Positions 46,793-59,024 of a stretch of 64,000 bases of DNA are shown one piece after another. The notes under the pieces were generated by a model. It worked only from the letters and a program-made list of their open reading frames with translations. It was not told the origin of the DNA and searched no databases. The first letter of the stretch is position 1, and each line of letters starts with the position of its first letter. The DNA lies in the NCBI GenBank assembly GCA_940671915.1, contig CALNVZ010000530.1, positions 33,871 to 97,870 on the forward strand, read 5' to 3'. The DNA comes from Paracentrotus lividus. Lineage: Eukaryota > Echinodermata > Echinoidea > Camarodonta > Echinidae. Position numbers and translations under genes: made by a program.

Positions 46793-47273
46793 ACCTGGTG
46801 TATAGTTTTGGTAACAAAAAAGGAATCGGCATAAAACCGATTAAATATAGTCTCATGTTGTTCACATTGCACTAAAAGATATGTGTGAGAGATTTTGTGA
46901 TATTCCTTTCACGATTTCCGGTGAATTTCAGTGAAATGTTTGAATCCAAACACAATTTGTAACGGTTTTTTGAGACCTTTGCTGGGGTGTCCAGTCCCCC
47001 GAACTTCCCGCATGAATGCAGCGTAGCGATCTGTGTGTATCACCCACACAAGAGAATCCCCATTGGTTTTCCATGTGAACGCCTAGTGCACACTGAGATG
47101 AGTCGGATCCCCGACTTATCTTTTTTTTATACTTATATCGTGAAATAAAGACACTAAAACGAGCTGTCATATAATATAACTTTCTTAGTTACAGTTATAG
47201 GATTTACTCTCTCATATTATCTAACTGTGAATCCAAATTAAATGTTTCCTTCTCCCAACACTATACACCAGCT
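46793..47273. mobile_element. TTAA-type (piggyBac-like) MITE, copy 3
   Basis: ACCTGGTGTATAGTTTTGG at the left and CCAACACTATACACCAGC at the right, with TTAA outside both (46789-46792 and 47274-47277). In reverse orientation to copy 2: CATTGGTTTTCCATGTGAAC corresponds to the interior of copies 1 and 2. Inserted between ORF1 and ORF2 of the LINE. Confidence 0.8.
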
Positions 47274-47827
47274 TTAAGACATTTGAGATGATATAGGTGA
47301 CCATGGACATAAAAAATGAGAATGCGGTAGTCAAAGGGAGCTTCGATTTTCCCCCTTCTCATTAGGATAATTTTAAACACATTTCACGGCACCTGCATTG
47401 CTGTTTGATTATTCTCATTTCAATTGTCTATGTTCATCACAATCTGTTCCTACATTGCAATTACGTTTGTAATGTTAAATGGTTGTGAATCCCGGTCCTT
47501 TAGACATTAGACAATCTTCTTCTTTTTTCTAAAGATGAAAGAAGGGAAGGAATGGTATTTCATATAATAAGGGCAAGTTCAAGCTCTTAACATTTTTTTT
47601 TTTGTTTTCATTGTAAGAAGTGGATGTCGTAGGAGGCCCCATGGAGGATTTGTCCTACTGTCTTCTGTTATGTGTAGTATTTATAAGGACATGCAGTGCG
47701 AGTCTCTTATCTTGTTCGTGTATTGTTTTCGAGTACAAAATATAAAAACTTCCACAGGTACTTTTATATTATATTCTCTTATAGCACATATCCTTTTTCT
47801 GCAAAATAACATAGGATTTTTTTTCCC
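47274..47827. other. Inter-ORF region, unassigned
   Basis: No gene. A short hairpin GTAGGAGGCCCC...GTCCTAC near 47627-47660. Confidence 0.4.
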
Positions 47828-50678
47828 ATGAATTGTCATGGCTTAGGTGATAGGCGAAAGAGACAGGATATCTTGTTATATTTAAAAGCAAAAAAAATGC
47901 GATATTTGTTTAATTCAGGATACACATTTTGTACCAGATATGGAGAGTGAAATACGCAGGGAGTGGGGTGGAAAATCTATTTTTTCTTGCAATACATCCA
48001 ATTCAAGGGGAGTAGCAATTCTCTTTAAAGATAGAATTCCAGTAAATATAAACAGAATGAAAAAAGACAATGCTGGAAACTTTGTCATCTTCGACCCGAC
48101 ACTTTATGAATTCAATATTACACTTTTAACGATATATGGGCCAGACACAGATAATCCAGCCTTTTTTGCCGATTTTCAAACAAATATATTATAATTTCAG
48201 AATCCGCATACTCTTGTCTGCGGAGATTGGAATTTAGTGCAAGATCAAGGTCTTGATACGTGTAATTATCTCCATGTCAACAACCCGCGAGCAGCACAAC
48301 AGGTAGAAAAATTGAAAACTGAATTAGATTTAAGTGATCCTTGGAGAGTTCAATTTCCAAATAAAAAAAGCTATACGTGGCGTCAGCCAAATCCTTTTAA
48401 ACAAAGTAGGTTAGATTTCTTTTTGATATCTTCAGAACTTTTATCTCTAGTTCACAAGGATGAAATTTTACCCGGGTATCGAACAAATCATTCCTTAATG
48501 GCACGAATTCACAAACGTGGTTTAGTTAGTCCATGGTCTAAATCATAAGTCTAAGTCTAAGCTTAAACCAAGTTAAGCGAGGGCCTAGTTTTTGGAAATT
48601 TAATGAATCTTTGCTAAAAAAACGAAGGCTTTGTTTTACAGATAAAGAAAACTATTAAAGAAACTATTTTGCTGTACGCGAAAGACCCGGTTGAATTAGA
48701 TGAAAATGACCGACGTGTGGTTGGAGAGTGTCAATTTATAATAAATGATCAATTATTTTTTGAAACTTTAATGATGATTATACGAGAAGAAGCTTTATCG
48801 TATGCTTCGCTTATCAAGAAACAAATTATAAACAGAGAACAAGAATTAGAAAAGAAAATTGAGGATTTACAAAGAAAATTAACAATTCATGATGATAAAA
48901 CTGCGCTATTGAAAGAAATTGATGAAGTTAAATTTGAATTAGAAACTTTCCGCTTAAAGAAGAATGAAGAATTCCTATGAGATCTCGTATTAAGTGGATG
49001 GAATTTGGATAGAAACCCTCGAAATTCTTTTTGAATTTGGAAAAACAAAACAAGGTTAATGAAGAAATTCTTAAATTATCTAATGAAAATGGGGATATAA
49101 TAACTGAACAAAACGCAATTATAAAAGAAGTATTTAATTTTTATTTCAAACTTCATGTGGAAAAAGATGTGCAAGAGATAAATATCGATAATTTATTAAA
49201 CTACTCTGACATCCCAAAATTGTCTTCAGAAATGTCTTCATTGCTTAAAGGCTCACTGAGTATTGATGAAGTTTATACCATGTTAAAACATATGAAAAAT
49301 GATAAATCCCCTGGCCAAGTCGAATTGTATCGTTTCTTTGAGGTAAATATAAAATTAGTTAAATCCTTGAACCATGCTTATTTTACAGGAAACTTATCCC
49401 AATCGCAAAAGATAGGTATTATAACTTTGATCCCAAAAAAGAACAAGTCAAGAGATATACTTAAAAACTGGCGACCAATATCCTTGCTCAATGTCATTTA
49501 TAAAATTCCGTCTGGTTGTATAGCTAATAGACTTAAAAAAGTGTTATCCCATTTGATACATGAAAATCAAAAAGGATTTTTGAAAGGTCGATATATTGGT
49601 GAAAATATACGTTTGTTATACGATACATTACTTTACACTGAAATAAACGACATAGCCGGTATGCTTTTAGTTATCGATTTCGAAAAAGCATTCGACTCTG
49701 TGTCGCATAAATTTCTTTATAAAGTATTAGATTTCTTTAATTTTGGCAAATCATTCAAAAATTGGATTAAACTATTTTATGACAACGCCTCTTCGTGTGT
49801 TCTTGTCAATGGACATTGTACAAACAGATTTTTGATCCAGCAAGGGTGTCGTCAAGGAGACCCATTGTCTCCGTACATTTATCAGTAAGTGGAGTACTTG
49901 GAATCCTAATTCGTCATTCGAATTCTTTAGCGGGATTGAATATGAACGGAAAAACTCTCAAAGTGTTACAATATGCCGACGACACCATTTTAACGAATTA
50001 CAAGGTGCTCTAGAAATACTTGGTGAATTTGAAAATATGTCCAACTCAAAATCAATGTAGGAAAACCGCAAGTAGTTTGGATAGGGAAGAACAGATTTCT
50101 TAAAGCAGAAATGTTACACGAGTATAAATTAAACTGGATATCGGAAGGCTATTTCAGATACCTTGGTATAGATTTTTCTGTGAATTTGACACGTATGGTT
50201 GAACATAATTATTGTGAAAAGATCAAAGAAATAAAAGGTCAAATGACTCTATCTGATGAATCAATAATAAATCTTCTGATCCATGATATTTTGAGAGATT
50301 CAGTATAAAATATTGAACAGAACACTTTATATGAAAGACTCATTGTTTAAGTTCAAGATTGTTGCTGATAAAAATTGTTCCTTTTGCAACAACAGCGAAG
50401 AGACAATTATGCATATTTATTGTGAATGTCCATTTATAGACATAATCTGGTTAAAACTTGAGCAGTGGTGTTTAAATAAGACAGGAATAAAGATTAAACT
50501 TACTAATCGAAATAAATTGTTTGGTCTGCTTGGAAATCATAACAGTGCCTTTAATTGTATACTAATCATTGTTAGAAAAGAGATTTATTCAAGTAAATGT
50601 AAAAATCAGATACCATTGTTTGATAGAGTCATGTCGGCTGTAAAACGTATTATCAAAAAGAGAAATATACATGTATAG
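47828..50678 (+). pseudogene. L1/Tx1-like LINE ORF2 pseudogene (endonuclease, RT, C-terminal zinc motif)
   Basis: An ATG at 47828 starts MNCHGLGDRRKRQDILLYLK, the N-terminus of an apurinic endonuclease. QDTHFVPDME, GVAILFKDRIPV, TIYGPDTDNPAF, CGDWNLVQD and SRLDFFLIS follow in shifting frames. RT blocks at 49031-50000 include DKSPGQ, GIITLIPKKNKSRDILKNWRPI (split), NQKGFLKGRYIGENIRLL, VIDFEKAFDSVSHKFLYKVL, QQGCRQGDPLSPYI and, after a frameshift at about 49885, QYADDTIL. GYFRYLGIDFS marks the end of the RT. The terminal part (50313-50678) has CSFCNNSEETIMHIYCEC, a CCHC-type motif of L1 ORF2. At least five frameshifts or stops, and a likely deletion near 50310. Same strand as ORF1. Confidence 0.85.
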
Positions 50679-51115
50679 CAAGGGTAAACCTGAGAGAAAA
50701 CAAATTTGAAAAGAAATGGAGTCATTTTACACAATGTTTCTAAATATTTTACACATGTTTTGTAATTTTATGCGGAAATTCGTACAAAGTCACTATATAT
50801 ACGAATTTTGTTCTTGTAACGGAAAATTCCACGGGCAACGGGAGTAATTGTCAGTGAGAATCATGACTGAGATATTTTTAACCTACGGTTTGCACGTTAT
50901 TACGGTTGCTTGCGATGTCCGTGGAGTTTTTCCTCTCATGTTTATATTTTGTACACGACATTGTCATGGATGACTGTTTTTTTTTTTTTTTTTTAATCTT
51001 TTGTCGATATGTATAATTGATTTTCATTTGTATAATATTTTCATGTTAATTTTGATGTCAATAAAGGAACCCTGTAGAAGGGTAAAATAATAATTTAAAA
51101 AAAAAATAAAAAAAG
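50679..51115 (+). other. Probable LINE 3' untranslated region and A-rich tail
   Basis: Sequence after ORF2 ends with AATAAAGGAACCC near 51060 and an A-rich tail (TTTAAAAAAAAAATAAAAAAAG) near 51092-51114, as expected for an L1-type 3' end. Poly-T at 50979-50994 interrupts it. Confidence 0.6.
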
Positions 51116-51958
51116 ATAAATCAAGAGACAAGACTCGACACTGGAGAGGTACTGCATCCATTTTACCATGTATACGAAGCATAAAGCTCACAATGCCTAT
51201 CAAGTCGATATTTATCTTCACCATCAGCCAAGGAAAAAGCTACTTCACATTATTCTCCTCATAAAGGGCAGCGATTTCATGTCACGACGGGGAAGGGGGG
51301 GGGGGGACAGAAATCCGGGAAAGGGAATTGATAATACACTCATGCGGAATAAAGCGTCCCAACGATATATATACATATATTTGTATATCCAAAATTTGAA
51401 ATAGAATGACCTACTTCGGACATTATACAGACACTTATGACAATTTAAATAATAAAGTGTCAGAACAAATAAAATATATTAAAATGAATACAATTAGACG
51501 AATTCGGTTTGGGTGATGTTTTGTCGGGGTCTTCCCACGAGTCCTCGGTCCCACGAGTCCTCGATCCCACGAGTCCTCGATCCCACGAGTCCTCGGTCCC
51601 ACGAGACCTAGGTCCCACGAGTCCTCGGTCCCACGAGGCCGAGTATTTTTCCCACGAGTCCTCGGTCCCACGAGTACTCGGTCCCACGAGTCCTCGGTCC
51701 CACGAGTACTCGGTCCCACGAGTCTTCGATCCCACGAGTACTCGATCCCACGAGGCCGAGTATTTTCTGATTTATGATGGAAAAGTCTCAAATAAATACT
51801 AAATTCATGATCTCGTAAGTTGGTTTGCTGCAGCATTGGTAAATAGGGGCAATATTATGATTTATACTTGAGAGTTAAGTAGCATCATGCTACTCTGAGG
51901 GGGACCCACGAACGGGGCACTGGCCCCGGATAAGGGAAAAGGGACTCCGCAAAGGATG

Positions 51959-51967
51959 AAAGGAAAT

Positions 51968-52006
<39 letters not shown>

Positions 52007-52140
52007 AGGGAAACGAGAGAAAGGGGGGAAAAGGGGGTGGGTAAGAAGACAAAGAGGAAAAAAGGCAAAAGACAAAGAACCAAAAACAAAAAAAAGGTGG
52101 GAAGAAAAAAAGAGCCGGATAGGGAGAAAGAGAGAGAAGA
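51959..52140. repeat. Purine-rich tract with (GA)n
   Basis: AG-only stretches with an uninterrupted GA run at about 51971-52002. Inside the foldback element. Confidence 0.9.
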
Positions 52141-52149
52141 ATTAAAATA

Positions 52150-53380
52150 ATAATAATAATAATTTTTTAAAAAGAAGAAAAAATGGGGCCTGAGCCCGTC
52201 TCCACAAAAATAAAATAACATGCGAGCACAAAGTTTTGAGGCTAAATGAACATAATCTTGTATTATTGACAAAAATTATGAAATGAATAAAGAAATTAGC
52301 GTTAATGCATTATCCCGACTATTTGTTTTTGTTTGATGACTGCCAATAGGTGAAACGCTATGTTGTTTAAAAATATAATAGATAATATAAATAATTAATC
52401 TGGATTTTAATAATAATAATAATAATAATAAATAAAAAATAATAACATTAATAAGCGCGAGCGAAAATTGTGAGAGTTCCATGGAAGAAAAAGGAGTGTG
52501 GAAAGCCCATTTCAGCTTTTAAAAAAATATATCAAGCGCGAAAGTTCGGGGGGGGGGGGTGATTGTACGTGCCATCCCCCCCCCACCATTTGAATTGAGG
52601 GATGCACCCCCCCCCCCCTGGTGTCTACGCCCCTGTTTGGGGTTCATGAAATTTATTCTTTTATTAAACTTATTCATTGTTTCTTCTGTGATGATAATCC
52701 AAAGTTGTGGATTGTAAATCAATAAATTTGAATTTGAATTTGAATTTGAAATGTAAATCATTTGATAAGGATGTAATTAGGATTTCTCAAGGATGTAAAT
52801 CTTAATTTTTCATGTAAAACCAAAGAACTGCAATCTTTAAAAATGTATTCGCAACTAATGGTGGTATCTCATTGGATTTGAGACGGAATTGGGACTACTT
52901 TTAAACATGTTAGACGAGATGTGAGAAGGTTATGACACTTTTCCCGGGGACATCTCCGATATTCTCCTATAAGCCTCCTATAATTGTTTTGTTTTTATTG
53001 TCGCGGCGACGTCTCTGAGACGAAGTGGCTGATCCAGGAGGGGGGGGGGGGGCAGGAGACGCGAACCCCTATAATTTGAAAACCACTCATTGACCGTATA
53101 TGTTAAAACAAAACAAAATGTGGCGCCCCCCCCCCCCCCCCATATCCTGTAATCCTGGACCCTCCACTGCAGAGAAGAATTAGGGACGACTTTAGACGTA
53201 GTCCCATCAAGTCTCAAACCCGTCTCCGCGAAATGAGATGCCACCATTATTCGTCATGCTAGTGCCTATTGTATTAACCACAACTAAATTATTTTATGTA
53301 GTATAATTCAGCTTGCATTGACGAATACACTTTTCAAGATGTTTCTTCGATGTTGACAAACATCCTGAGAAAATATGGTA
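52150..53380. other. Interior of the foldback element
   Basis: TAATAA runs (52149-52162, 52411-52432), poly-G/poly-C tracts (52547-52560, 52577-52586, 52606-52618, 53040-53052, 53127-53141) and isolated AAGCGCGAGCG words. No open frame recognised. Confidence 0.5.
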
Positions 53381-54348
53381 CGAAAAAAATACTCGGCCTC
53401 GTGGGACCGAGGACTCGTGGGATCGAGGCCTCGTGGCACCGAGGACTCGTGGGATCGAGGATTCGTGGCACCGAGGACTCGTGGGAAAAATATTCGGCCT
53501 CGTGGGACCGAGGACTCGTGGGACCGAGTACTCGTGGGACCGAGGACTCGTGGGAAAATACTCGGTCTCGTGGGATCGAGGACTCGTGCACCCGCCCCGT
53601 TTTGTCATGGTGGCAGCCATTGATGGGGGGGGGGGGGGGGCTTCCAATGTACTATAGCCGCATGCTCTTTGTGTGCGCATGTATACAAAAGCGCAGACAT
53701 ATATACGCGCTCATGGCGCATGTGCAGTACACTGAGTGATTTCACGTTCGGTGTTTGTTTTGGTGTTAAGGCCTCGTCACACCGAATCCGGTACGGGTCA
53801 CGGCACGGGCCCGTTCCGGTTCAACGGTGGGCCAAAACGGTCGAAACGAATCGGCCGTGTACGATTGCAATGACACTGGTCACACCAAACACGGGCCGGG
53901 CCGTGCTAGCCGAAACGGCAACCGGTACGGTTCTATGGGATCGCTCTGGGAGCGATTTGATACGGTTTGGGACACGGCTGTTTCCACTTTTGACGAATCA
54001 CAATTAAGAGTTTCAATGACGTAACATTGGCTCCGCCCCATCAAACTTTGCAGTTGCAAAAAGAAAATTGATGAAATTTGTGCGGTGAAATTGTCTACGG
54101 GATTCGCGTACTAAACACTCTTGTCATCAAGTGATAATCGGTAAGTTTTTCGTTTGTTTTATTGCTTTGTTTGAAATGGTCTTGATCCGTTTTCTTTTTA
54201 TTTTCTAATTAAGTATTCAAGGCATTTCCAAGCTATCGGTAGATTAGTTTCATTATTTTTGTGATAGATTTCTGGAGGCCTAAATTTATCTTTTGATTGA
54301 TCGCATTTTTATGTTTCCATTGAAACCGTCTGATGTTACAATAGTCCC

Positions 54349-54561
54349 ATGTATTGTTTTACAAGTAGGCAGTTCCTGACAGTGAAACAGACATGGTCAT
54401 GCTATGGAGTATGGTATGGGGACTTGGAGTTTATAAAACAGGCTTGGGATATCTGGGTGAAAAAAGCCAAGGCTAGAATACTACCTAGATCCCAGATAGA
54501 TCTTTTAAAAAAGTTAGAAGTGTCTGACTGTATTAAAGTCAGAGAATCTATCCCTGACTAA
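54349..54561 (+). CDS. Short open frame of unknown meaning
   Basis: A 70-codon frame, MYCFTSRQFLTVKQTWSCYG..., ending VRESIPD. It has several tryptophans and a basic patch (WVKKAKARILPRSQ). It lies between the first donor and second acceptor of the putative transcription unit, and no domain is recognised. A Myb-like second protein of PIF/Harbinger elements is one idea, but the spacing of tryptophans does not fit convincingly. Confidence 0.2.
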   Translation: MYCFTSRQFLTVKQTWSCYGVWYGDLEFIKQAWDIWVKKAKARILPRSQIDLLKKLEVSDCIKVRESIPD

Positions 54562-54689
54562 CAAGTTAGACTGAGCCTGAACTTGAGGCTGAAGTGATGA
54601 CTGGTGATGTCTGACAATGAAGAAATTAAGGAAAATTGAAATGATGAAGTGAAACTCCAATGTATCCTGCATTTTGAACAGAACAGTAG

Positions 54690-54980
54690 GCCTACGAGTA
54701 CGAGATTTAGGACTTACTGTTAGATTTAGTGGCTAGTACTGTCTCTAGATCTAGATTTACTGGAGACAATTTCTACCCTAGAAAGTTAGGCTTCTACTAC
54801 TAACTTAGTTCTAGGTCTAACTAAGTTAGAATCTCATTCTACTCTAGGCCTAATACAATTCATGCGTGTGCGGCCTGAGGCTGGGCGTACCCTCGGGACA
54901 GCTGCCCCCAAAGACCACATAGTACTAGGCCTAGATCTAGGGCTAGATCTTACGACCAGACTTCTAGGCCTAAATAAGTA
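54690..54980. repeat. CTAGATCTAG/TAGGCCTA-rich sequence
   Basis: Interleaved TAGGCCTA, CTAGATCTAG and AACTAAGTTAG words, similar in texture to 37020-37330. Confidence 0.4.
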
Positions 54981-55272
54981 GTCTACAACTCCTGTCGTTT
55001 GGATCAGTCAAAATGGGGGCCCAGGCCCATTGGAGACCATAGCCGAAGTCAAAGACTCTACATATTATGTAGACTGTACATAATCCACATTTCTAGGTCC
55101 AAACTCTGGAACATTTTTAAGGGAGATCTTGCAAAAAGAGGCATCATTTGCTCTCACTCTATAATCTACAGACAAGGCACTATGGAAATTTAGGAAAGAA
55201 GTAGGGCCTAGATCTACATGGGAACAAATTGTTGAAGGTTCACTGGGAGAACAGTTATTCCGAACTAAAGTG

Positions 55273-55593
55273 CACTGTGAAAAAAAAAAAAAAAAAATAC
55301 AGCAAAGTGATGTCAGCAGAGTCGCCATACAAACATGTAATTTAAAATACAGCTTTGCTGTAAATTTCTCCCTTAATTGATGAAAAAGAAGAATTAATAT
55401 CATTAGAGTTTTATAGCATAAAACGGAATAAATGTGTTACTCCTGATCTATATTTTGTATTTCTCACCTAATTATTTGCAGGAGAAACTTACAACAAAAC
55501 TTTTTTTTTTTTATTTACATTTTTTATGGCGACTCTGCTGACAGCAGATTTGCTGTGAAAATACATAGACCCCTTTCTATATTTTTTACAGTG
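55273..55593. mobile_element. Small MITE with CACTGT ends
   Basis: CACTGTGAAAAAA at the left, TTTTTTACAGTG at the right. Inner arms pair: TCAGCAGAGTCGCCAT against ATGGCGACTCTGCTGA, and ACAGCAAAGTG-like against AGATTTGCTGT. About 320 bp with poly-A and poly-T next to the arms. No target duplication is certain. Confidence 0.7.
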
Positions 55594-57799
55594 TGGGTCC
55601 ACCCTTGGAAAATAAAACGATCTAATAATTAGTTTTAGAAGGTAGGAAGGGAGGAAGAATTATGAGGAAATGGTAAAAGCAAATTAGGGCTGCTACCCCC
55701 GCCCGTTCGTTTCAGCAAGGTCTGAAAAAGCCCCGAGCTAGAATAGCCTAAATTAAGACCATTATATTTCTTTCCTCTAATTTCTTCCTTTTTTTCGTCT
55801 TTTTCCCCTTTTTTCGTCTTTTTCCCCTTTTTTCAGATTGTTTTATCCTCGATGTTTCTGGAAGACGAAAATTTATTGATTTAGGAATTCTTTTACCGAA
55901 GTTTGGGGGAGTCCTGCTTTGCCCCTGTCCCCACCCCACCTTTCTGGACAAAACTGCAAAACGTTGTCCCACTTGTGATTTCATGCATTTATAACTTCTG
56001 CCTGTCTCTTTTCAACTACTCTTCATGTAAAATCAATCAATTCCCTATGATGACTGCCTTTTTTTTTCTTACTCATTTTTTCCTTGGCCTCAATAAACAT
56101 GATGACCTTCAATTTACCCCAGCTGCCTTCAATATTATTTTATGAAAATGATTAGAATCTGTGTGATTTATTAATATTGTTACTTGTTTTATTTCAGGTT
56201 TCAACAACACACAGTTTGGTCTTGCTGCATTTGATTTGGTGGTTCCAGGGTCCGTATCATGCCAGTGCTCACCAGCAGGACACTCTCAAGCACAAGATCT
56301 TCAACAACAAGTCCCATCAGTTCCGACTTAGATGAGAATCCTTGGAAAGTGCCAACGGCAAAAGCAACATTCACTTCTCTGCCATCAGATTTGCAGCCAA
56401 ATATCCATTCTGCACTAAATAAAGCTGCCTGTTATCTTCGTGCTCTCTTGCTCTGAATGTTATGAGCTAGATACAAAGGTATGTGAGATTGACACATTGC
56501 ATTGAAATCATATTTATTTTGGTTTCTTCATCCTGGGTTCTATTGGTTTTTATTGAATTCTGTTAATTTATCTTCAAACTTTATTTATCTATTTTCAAGT
56601 TTTGTTTTTCAACTTGAAATATTGCATTGCATTATACTTTACCAAAAATAAACTAACATTTTTCATTTTAAAATCTGTAGTCCTCTCTCTCTCTCTCTCC
56701 GGTTACTAAGTATGTTGGTTCCTACCCCAGTCTTGTAGAAAGATTTGCAAATTTGTTTCATCTTCATTTGTCAGACTTCATTGTTAGCTGATATTAACTA
56801 CTGATCATTTAAAATGTTTGATTTGATTGTTTTTACCTTTTCGCAAGCTTCTTAAGAAAGTGAGTTTTAAAAAAAGTAGTAAATAAAAAAGAAAAAAGAG
56901 AGAGGAAAAAAAAGAGCTTGTTGCATAAAGTAAATCAAGGTAAATAATACCAATGAACTATAAAATTATTGTTGTCGTTGTCCTTATCATTGATAAAGGA
57001 ACATAAAAACCATATAAAAATACTAAGGGGCAAATAATTTAATATAGTGGTATATAGCCTGAAATTTATGAATAACCAAAGCCTTTTATTATGTGTCATG
57101 CCTTCTCTCTTGTCTTAGGTGAGCTTCAAACGGCTGTATGCCATGCTCTTTACGAGAGTCATCTCCTTCATCATGTTCATGGACTTCAAGTTTAGACTTA
57201 CCAAACAATTTGCATCCAAGTTGGAAATGGTCTATGGTAAGTAACCAAAACCCATTTATTTGCCTTACTTAATATATTTTTTTAAATCATTGTGCATCAG
57301 ATATAAGCATGCTGTCCATTTTGTTTTCTAGTATCATGATAGTTTGGTGCCTTTGTTCATGTTGTTCAGAAAGTTATATGCTGTATAATGCACATAAAAG
57401 GACAGTAAGCCTTTTGTTTTCAAACCCCCGTCACACTCCAGTTTTACGCCTTTATACTTTTATAGTTCAAACACTTTATGGGTATTTATCTGAAAAGAAA
57501 TACAGAGAGATATTTGAGGACTGTCTTTTCCAGCTGATATTATTCTGATTAACATACACATTAAAAGTAAATAGAATAACAAAAGGAATATATCATGATT
57601 TAGAAAATGCAAATCCAGATCATTATTAACAAAGATGTTTTTCCATTGTTTTCATTTGACAGGAAATCAGAGTTGGTGTTCATCACTTTGAACTGAATTA
57701 TAACCTGTCCTACATGAGGTACCCAGGCCAGATTTCAGAGGAGGAACACTTAACCAAACCTTTAAATAAAATTGAATATGGATTTTTACACGACTTTTC

Positions 57800-58820
57800 A
57801 TTTTGTTACTTAATATTATTGATATATATTTCAGAGTGCTAGAAATGTAGGAGGGTAATCACATGACTTCAAAGATACTAAGAACAAAGATGTTGAATAA
57901 AGATCCAACTAAGAACGGACTCAATATTATGAGAAAGAATAAAATTAGAAGAACGAAATATATACGTAAAAACTGGTTATGAAATAAGAGGGTTAAGGAA
58001 GTTATCTTGTACTTTCTATGGGGATACTCAAATTGGCAAAATTAGTTCAACGTGGCTAATTTTGTGGACAACTCTCCATTTATTTTGTACACATTTTTGA
58101 GATTTTACTCCACATCCTATATGTCAAGTTTAGAAGAAGACAATCAGAAATTTGAGAAATAAAGGAGTAAATATATAAATATGTGGTAAAAAAAAAAAAA
58201 AAAAAGGGAGAGTGGTCTACAAAGTGAGTCATTTTGAAACAATTTTACAAGTTTAAGTATCCCCGTAAAAAGTACAACAAGACTTTTTAAACCTTTTTTT
58301 TTTTTTTTTTGTATAATATAACTTATTTTGCTGAAACTTTTGTTAAATTGCCCTCTCATATCTCCTATGAAATAAATAGCTTCTCTCCTTGGATTGGATC
58401 CCCCAAAATGTAATGATATTAGAAAATAATTCAGAAGTTTAAGATTAGTTACAGTATGCATACTTAATTTATTTCAAATTTAGTATTAATTCATCTATAA
58501 CCAGAAAAATTGCAAAAGTAATTTGTTGCTGCAGTCAAAATATAATTTATCGTACCCTGAATGTTTGCATTATTGTAAGTTGACATGCAAACAGTATCTG
58601 ACTATTAAAAACTAATATCTTTAAATTTTCTACGTTTATTCTATACATACCGATCATGCCGATGAAGAACTATTTTCTTGGTTATAATTTTAATTAATTA
58701 AAACATATCAAACTGGTTATTTAACTACATTTCGTCTGTGTGGGTAATTGCTGGTAGGATATCATCTCTCTTCTATGGCAGGAAAAAGAAAGGCAAAGGG
58801 AATTTTTTTTTGGGGGGGGG
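57800..58820. other. AT-rich interior, no recognised feature
   Basis: Poly-A at 58189-58204, poly-T at 58292-58309. No open frame of interest. Confidence 0.45.
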
Positions 58821-59024
58821 GGTGAAAGAGAGGGGGAGTTTCAAAAATTATAGACGGAGACGGATATACTGAAAGACGGGAGTGTAAAGCCGAGATGAAT
58901 AATGATATTTAGAACGTCGGGAAAAATGTTGACGAGTTCAAACATGAAAGAGATGAGGGCGGAAAGAAGAGTTAAGACACGACAGAGAGAGAGAGAGCTA
59001 GAGAGATAAAGAGAGAGAGATAGG

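Larger units (their letters stand above)
51525..53590. mobile_element. TU-like foldback element with 16-bp-repeat arms
   Basis: The left arm (51530-51766) is about a dozen copies of a 16-bp unit, GTCCTCGGTCCCACGA, ending in GGCCGAGTATTTT. The right arm (53389-53588) is the same in reverse complement, beginning AATACTCGGCC. The two arms are about 1.6 kb apart. Sea urchin TU elements are known to have long inverted terminal repeats with an outer domain of short tandem repeats, so I place this here by structure. Short open frames in the arms repeat every 16 residues and are by-products. No transposase inside. Confidence 0.75.
54005..57770 (+). other. Possible spliced transcription unit inside the transposon
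   Basis: TGACGTAA, CATTGG (inverted CCAAT) and CTCCGCCCC (GC box) lie together at 54017-54038, near the left end of the element. They are followed by an exon-like segment with donor ATCG|GTAAGT at 54140. Further candidates on the same strand: 56198-56478 (TTTTATTTCAG acceptor, AAAG|GTATGTG donor), 57119-57236 (CTCTTGTCTTAG, ATG|GTAAGT) and 57663 onward (TTCATTTGACAG) with AATAAA at 57765. Joining 56478 to 57119 and 57236 to 57663 keeps one frame open (CSECYELDTK then VSFKRLYAMLFTRVISF), but it has a stop upstream in exon 2. No known domain. Either a long non-coding transcript or a captured, decayed gene. Confidence 0.45.

Noticed and set aside
51460..53680. Open frames with a 16-residue repeat (SHESSVPRVLGPT type) in both arms of the foldback element
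   Set aside because: Produced by the 16-bp DNA repeat read in all frames. Open in several frames and both strands, which is typical of simple repeats rather than genes.
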